Source: Pusillimonas sp. UBA3987 (lineage in GTDB: Bacteria > Pseudomonadota > Gammaproteobacteria > Burkholderiales > Burkholderiaceae_B). From it: a stretch of 64,000 nucleotides of DNA. Shown one piece after another: positions 62,820-64,000 of the stretch. Location: positions 62,001 to 126,000 of the forward strand of contig DGCD01000009.1 in NCBI GenBank assembly GCA_002384935.1, in the 5' to 3' direction. A program made the position numbers and the translations under genes. Every line of letters starts with the position of its first letter. Positions within the stretch are counted from its first letter, which is position 1. The notes beneath the pieces are model-generated. The model searched no databases. It saw nothing but the letters and a program-made list of their open reading frames with translations, and had not been told where the DNA came from.

Positions 62820-63539
62820 ATGCGAATTTCCAACAAGTTCTGGTTTGATATGCGCGCACACTTTCGTTTTTGGCTCTCTGGTTTAATACTCGCAATGAGC
62901 AGCTTGTTCACTTCCCACGCCAGCGCAAGCCAGTTGCCCGCGGGCTTCACCTACTTGGAAGAGGCTGTTCCAGGCATCAGGATCGACCTGATGTACACCG
63001 GCAGCGACAATTTTCTGGGGCGACCTGTTAACGGATACGAACAGGCACGTGCGGTGCTGACCAAGCCGGCCGTACAAGCGTTGAAGCGAGTACAGAATCG
63101 CTTGAAACCTTTCGGACTCGGCCTGTTGGTTTACGATACCTATCGGCCCCAACGCGCAGTTAACGACTTCATTGCATGGTCTCGCACTGCCGATAACCAG
63201 ATGCGCGAACAGTATTACCCCGATGTTTCAAAGCCCGACCTGTTCAAAGAGGGCTACATTGCCGCCAAGTCGGGACACAGCCGTGGAAGCACCGTCGACC
63301 TGACCCTGTGCGACCTGAAGACAGGACAGCTGCTGGACATGGGCACACCCGTTGACTTTCTTGGCAAAGAATCATGGCCCGACTACGCCGGCGTAACAAC
63401 ACAGCAACGGGCGAACCGGCTATTGTTAAGAAATGTCATGACGCAAGCAGGCTTCCTACCGTTGCGACAGGAATGGTGGCATTTCACCCTGGCGAACGAA
63501 CCCTTTCCCGACACCTATTTTGATTTTCTGGCGCGATAA
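62820..63539 (+). CDS. D-Ala-D-Ala dipeptidase (VanX/DdpX type), exported
   Basis: A zinc dipeptidase of 239 residues from the ATG at 62820, or 229 from 62850; neither has a strong ribosome site. The frame opens earlier, at 62637, but that start would lie inside the previous gene and ahead of its terminator. A signal peptide ends near SHASA (residues 32-36). Zinc ligands are His153 and Asp160 (SGHSRGSTVD) and His221, with catalytic Glu218 (EWWH); Arg109 is in TYRPQR. Without vanH and vanA nearby it is more likely a wall-recycling enzyme than a resistance gene. Confidence 0.87.
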   Translation: MRISNKFWFDMRAHFRFWLSGLILAMSSLFTSHASASQLPAGFTYLEEAVPGIRIDLMYTGSDNFLGRPVNGYEQARAVLTKPAVQALKRVQNRLKPFGLGLLVYDTYRPQRAVNDFIAWSRTADNQMREQYYPDVSKPDLFKEGYIAAKSGHSRGSTVDLTLCDLKTGQLLDMGTPVDFLGKESWPDYAGVTTQQRANRLLLRNVMTQAGFLPLRQEWWHFTLANEPFPDTYFDFLAR

Positions 63540-63565
63540 ATCTCAAAGCACTCAGTCGGCGATAC

Positions 63566-64000
63566 TTACAGACGCAAAGTTGAAAGAATAAGCCGCTGCT
63601 CTTCTTGTTCAATCGCCAACAATTCCGAACGAATACTGCGAATATGCGTTTGAGCGGCTCTGTACGCCGCCTGCGGCATCTTACGGGTAACCGCGTTGTA
63701 CAACCGCGCGTGGTGCCGATCAATTTTCTTTTTTTGAGCCTGACGATGATAAAGATTACTGAGTGAGGCAAATACCGAACTGAGCATCAGTTCGTTCAGC
63801 GAACTTAAGGTATGAACCAAAACAGGATTGTGCGCGGCCTCGCAGATAGCCAAATGAAAGGCATGATCCAGACGAGCATGAGTGGCCGTGTCAGTCGGTT
63901 TGTCTTGTGCAGTAACCAACTCTTCATAACGTTGGGTAATAATCGAATAGTCACCAAGCGTACCTCGCTCGGCGGCGAGCCGCGAAGACTCGCTTTCCAG
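63566..64000 (-). CDS. FCD-domain (FadR-type GntR) regulator, C-terminal part only
   Basis: The frame is open to base 64000, so the gene continues upstream beyond the window; 144 C-terminal residues are visible. They match an FCD ligand-binding domain: LESESSRLAAERGTL near the cut edge, RLDHAFHLAICEAAHNPVL with metal-binding Asp and His, and HHARLYNAV with a second His. The DNA-binding domain is missing. FCD regulators usually sense small carboxylic acids. It is convergent with the dipeptidase gene, 26 bases apart. Confidence 0.85.
   Translation of the reverse strand: MESESSRLAAERGTLGDYSIITQRYEELVTAQDKPTDTATHARLDHAFHLAICEAAHNPVLVHTLSSLNELMLSSVFASLSNLYHRQAQKKKIDRHHARLYNAVTRKMPQAAYRAAQTHIRSIRSELLAIEQEEQRLILSTLRL

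Noticed and set aside
1..64000. Mobile elements, prophage, CRISPR arrays, rRNA and tRNA genes
   Set aside because: No transposase, integrase, phage structural gene, regularly spaced repeats or recognisable stable RNA was found on reading both strands.

Overview
The window reads as chromosome of a Gram-negative betaproteobacterium, most likely Burkholderiales near the Alcaligenaceae. This is inferred from GTP-type PEP carboxykinase, many small catabolic operons with their own regulators, Liv-type ABC transport, a porin with C-terminal Phe, moderate GC and dense packing. No rRNA, tRNA, IS element, prophage or CRISPR array was seen, and no gene-free stretch reaches 300 bases.

Layout. 0-5.7 kb: the N-terminal part of pckG, then a MarR-controlled operon for hydroxyquinol (FAD hydroxylase, hydroxyquinol 1,2-dioxygenase, maleylacetate reductase). 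5.7-12.3 kb: rmuC with a PanB-family gene, an aldo/keto reductase, and a unit of MFS exporter, LOG-family protein and LigC/PmdC-like dehydrogenase. 12.4-14.0 kb: a chemoreceptor whose terminator lies inside the next, convergent gene. 14.0-22.3 kb: an eight-gene minus-strand operon for membrane-lipid modification (FAD oxidase, DUF1365, CFA-synthase-like methyltransferase, chalcone-isomerase-like protein, MFS, DUF3833 lipoprotein, SDR, NTF2-like), divergent from a CarH/LitR-type B12-binding MerR regulator. Three copies of a TTTTGTC-N3-GACAAAA operator sit between them, so this is probably a light- or singlet-oxygen-responsive regulon. 22.4-25.6 kb: a MacAB-like adaptor, permease and ATPase. 25.5-37.5 kb: signalling and stress genes (three EAL-containing proteins, a chemoreceptor, UspA, a K+ channel with a zinc ribbon, cytochrome c, HdeD, PagL) and a TetR-linked aromatic hydroxylase. 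37.6-40.4 kb: a PhoD-like phosphatase coupled to an exported dienelactone hydrolase.

40.5-54.8 kb holds the most unusual unit: a twelve-gene minus-strand array led by a biotin carrier protein, biotin carboxylase and a divergent HMGL-type carboxyltransferase, then a HAD phosphatase, acetoacetyl-CoA synthetase, a UPF0261/Tm-1-like protein and a complete Liv ABC importer, ending in mnmH. A divergent IclR regulator has a perfect palindrome next to its start. I infer an undescribed, biotin-dependent carboxylation route for an imported compound that ends at a CoA thioester. 54.8-64 kb: a quinone-oxidoreductase-like MDR protein, a PaaI thioesterase, an MFS carrier, a YebE/DUF533 protein, a BCCT carrier with a porin, a putatively Fur-controlled PepSY pair, a VanX/DdpX-type dipeptidase and the C-terminal part of an FCD/GntR regulator.

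All functional calls come from reading motifs and recalling families; no database search was run.
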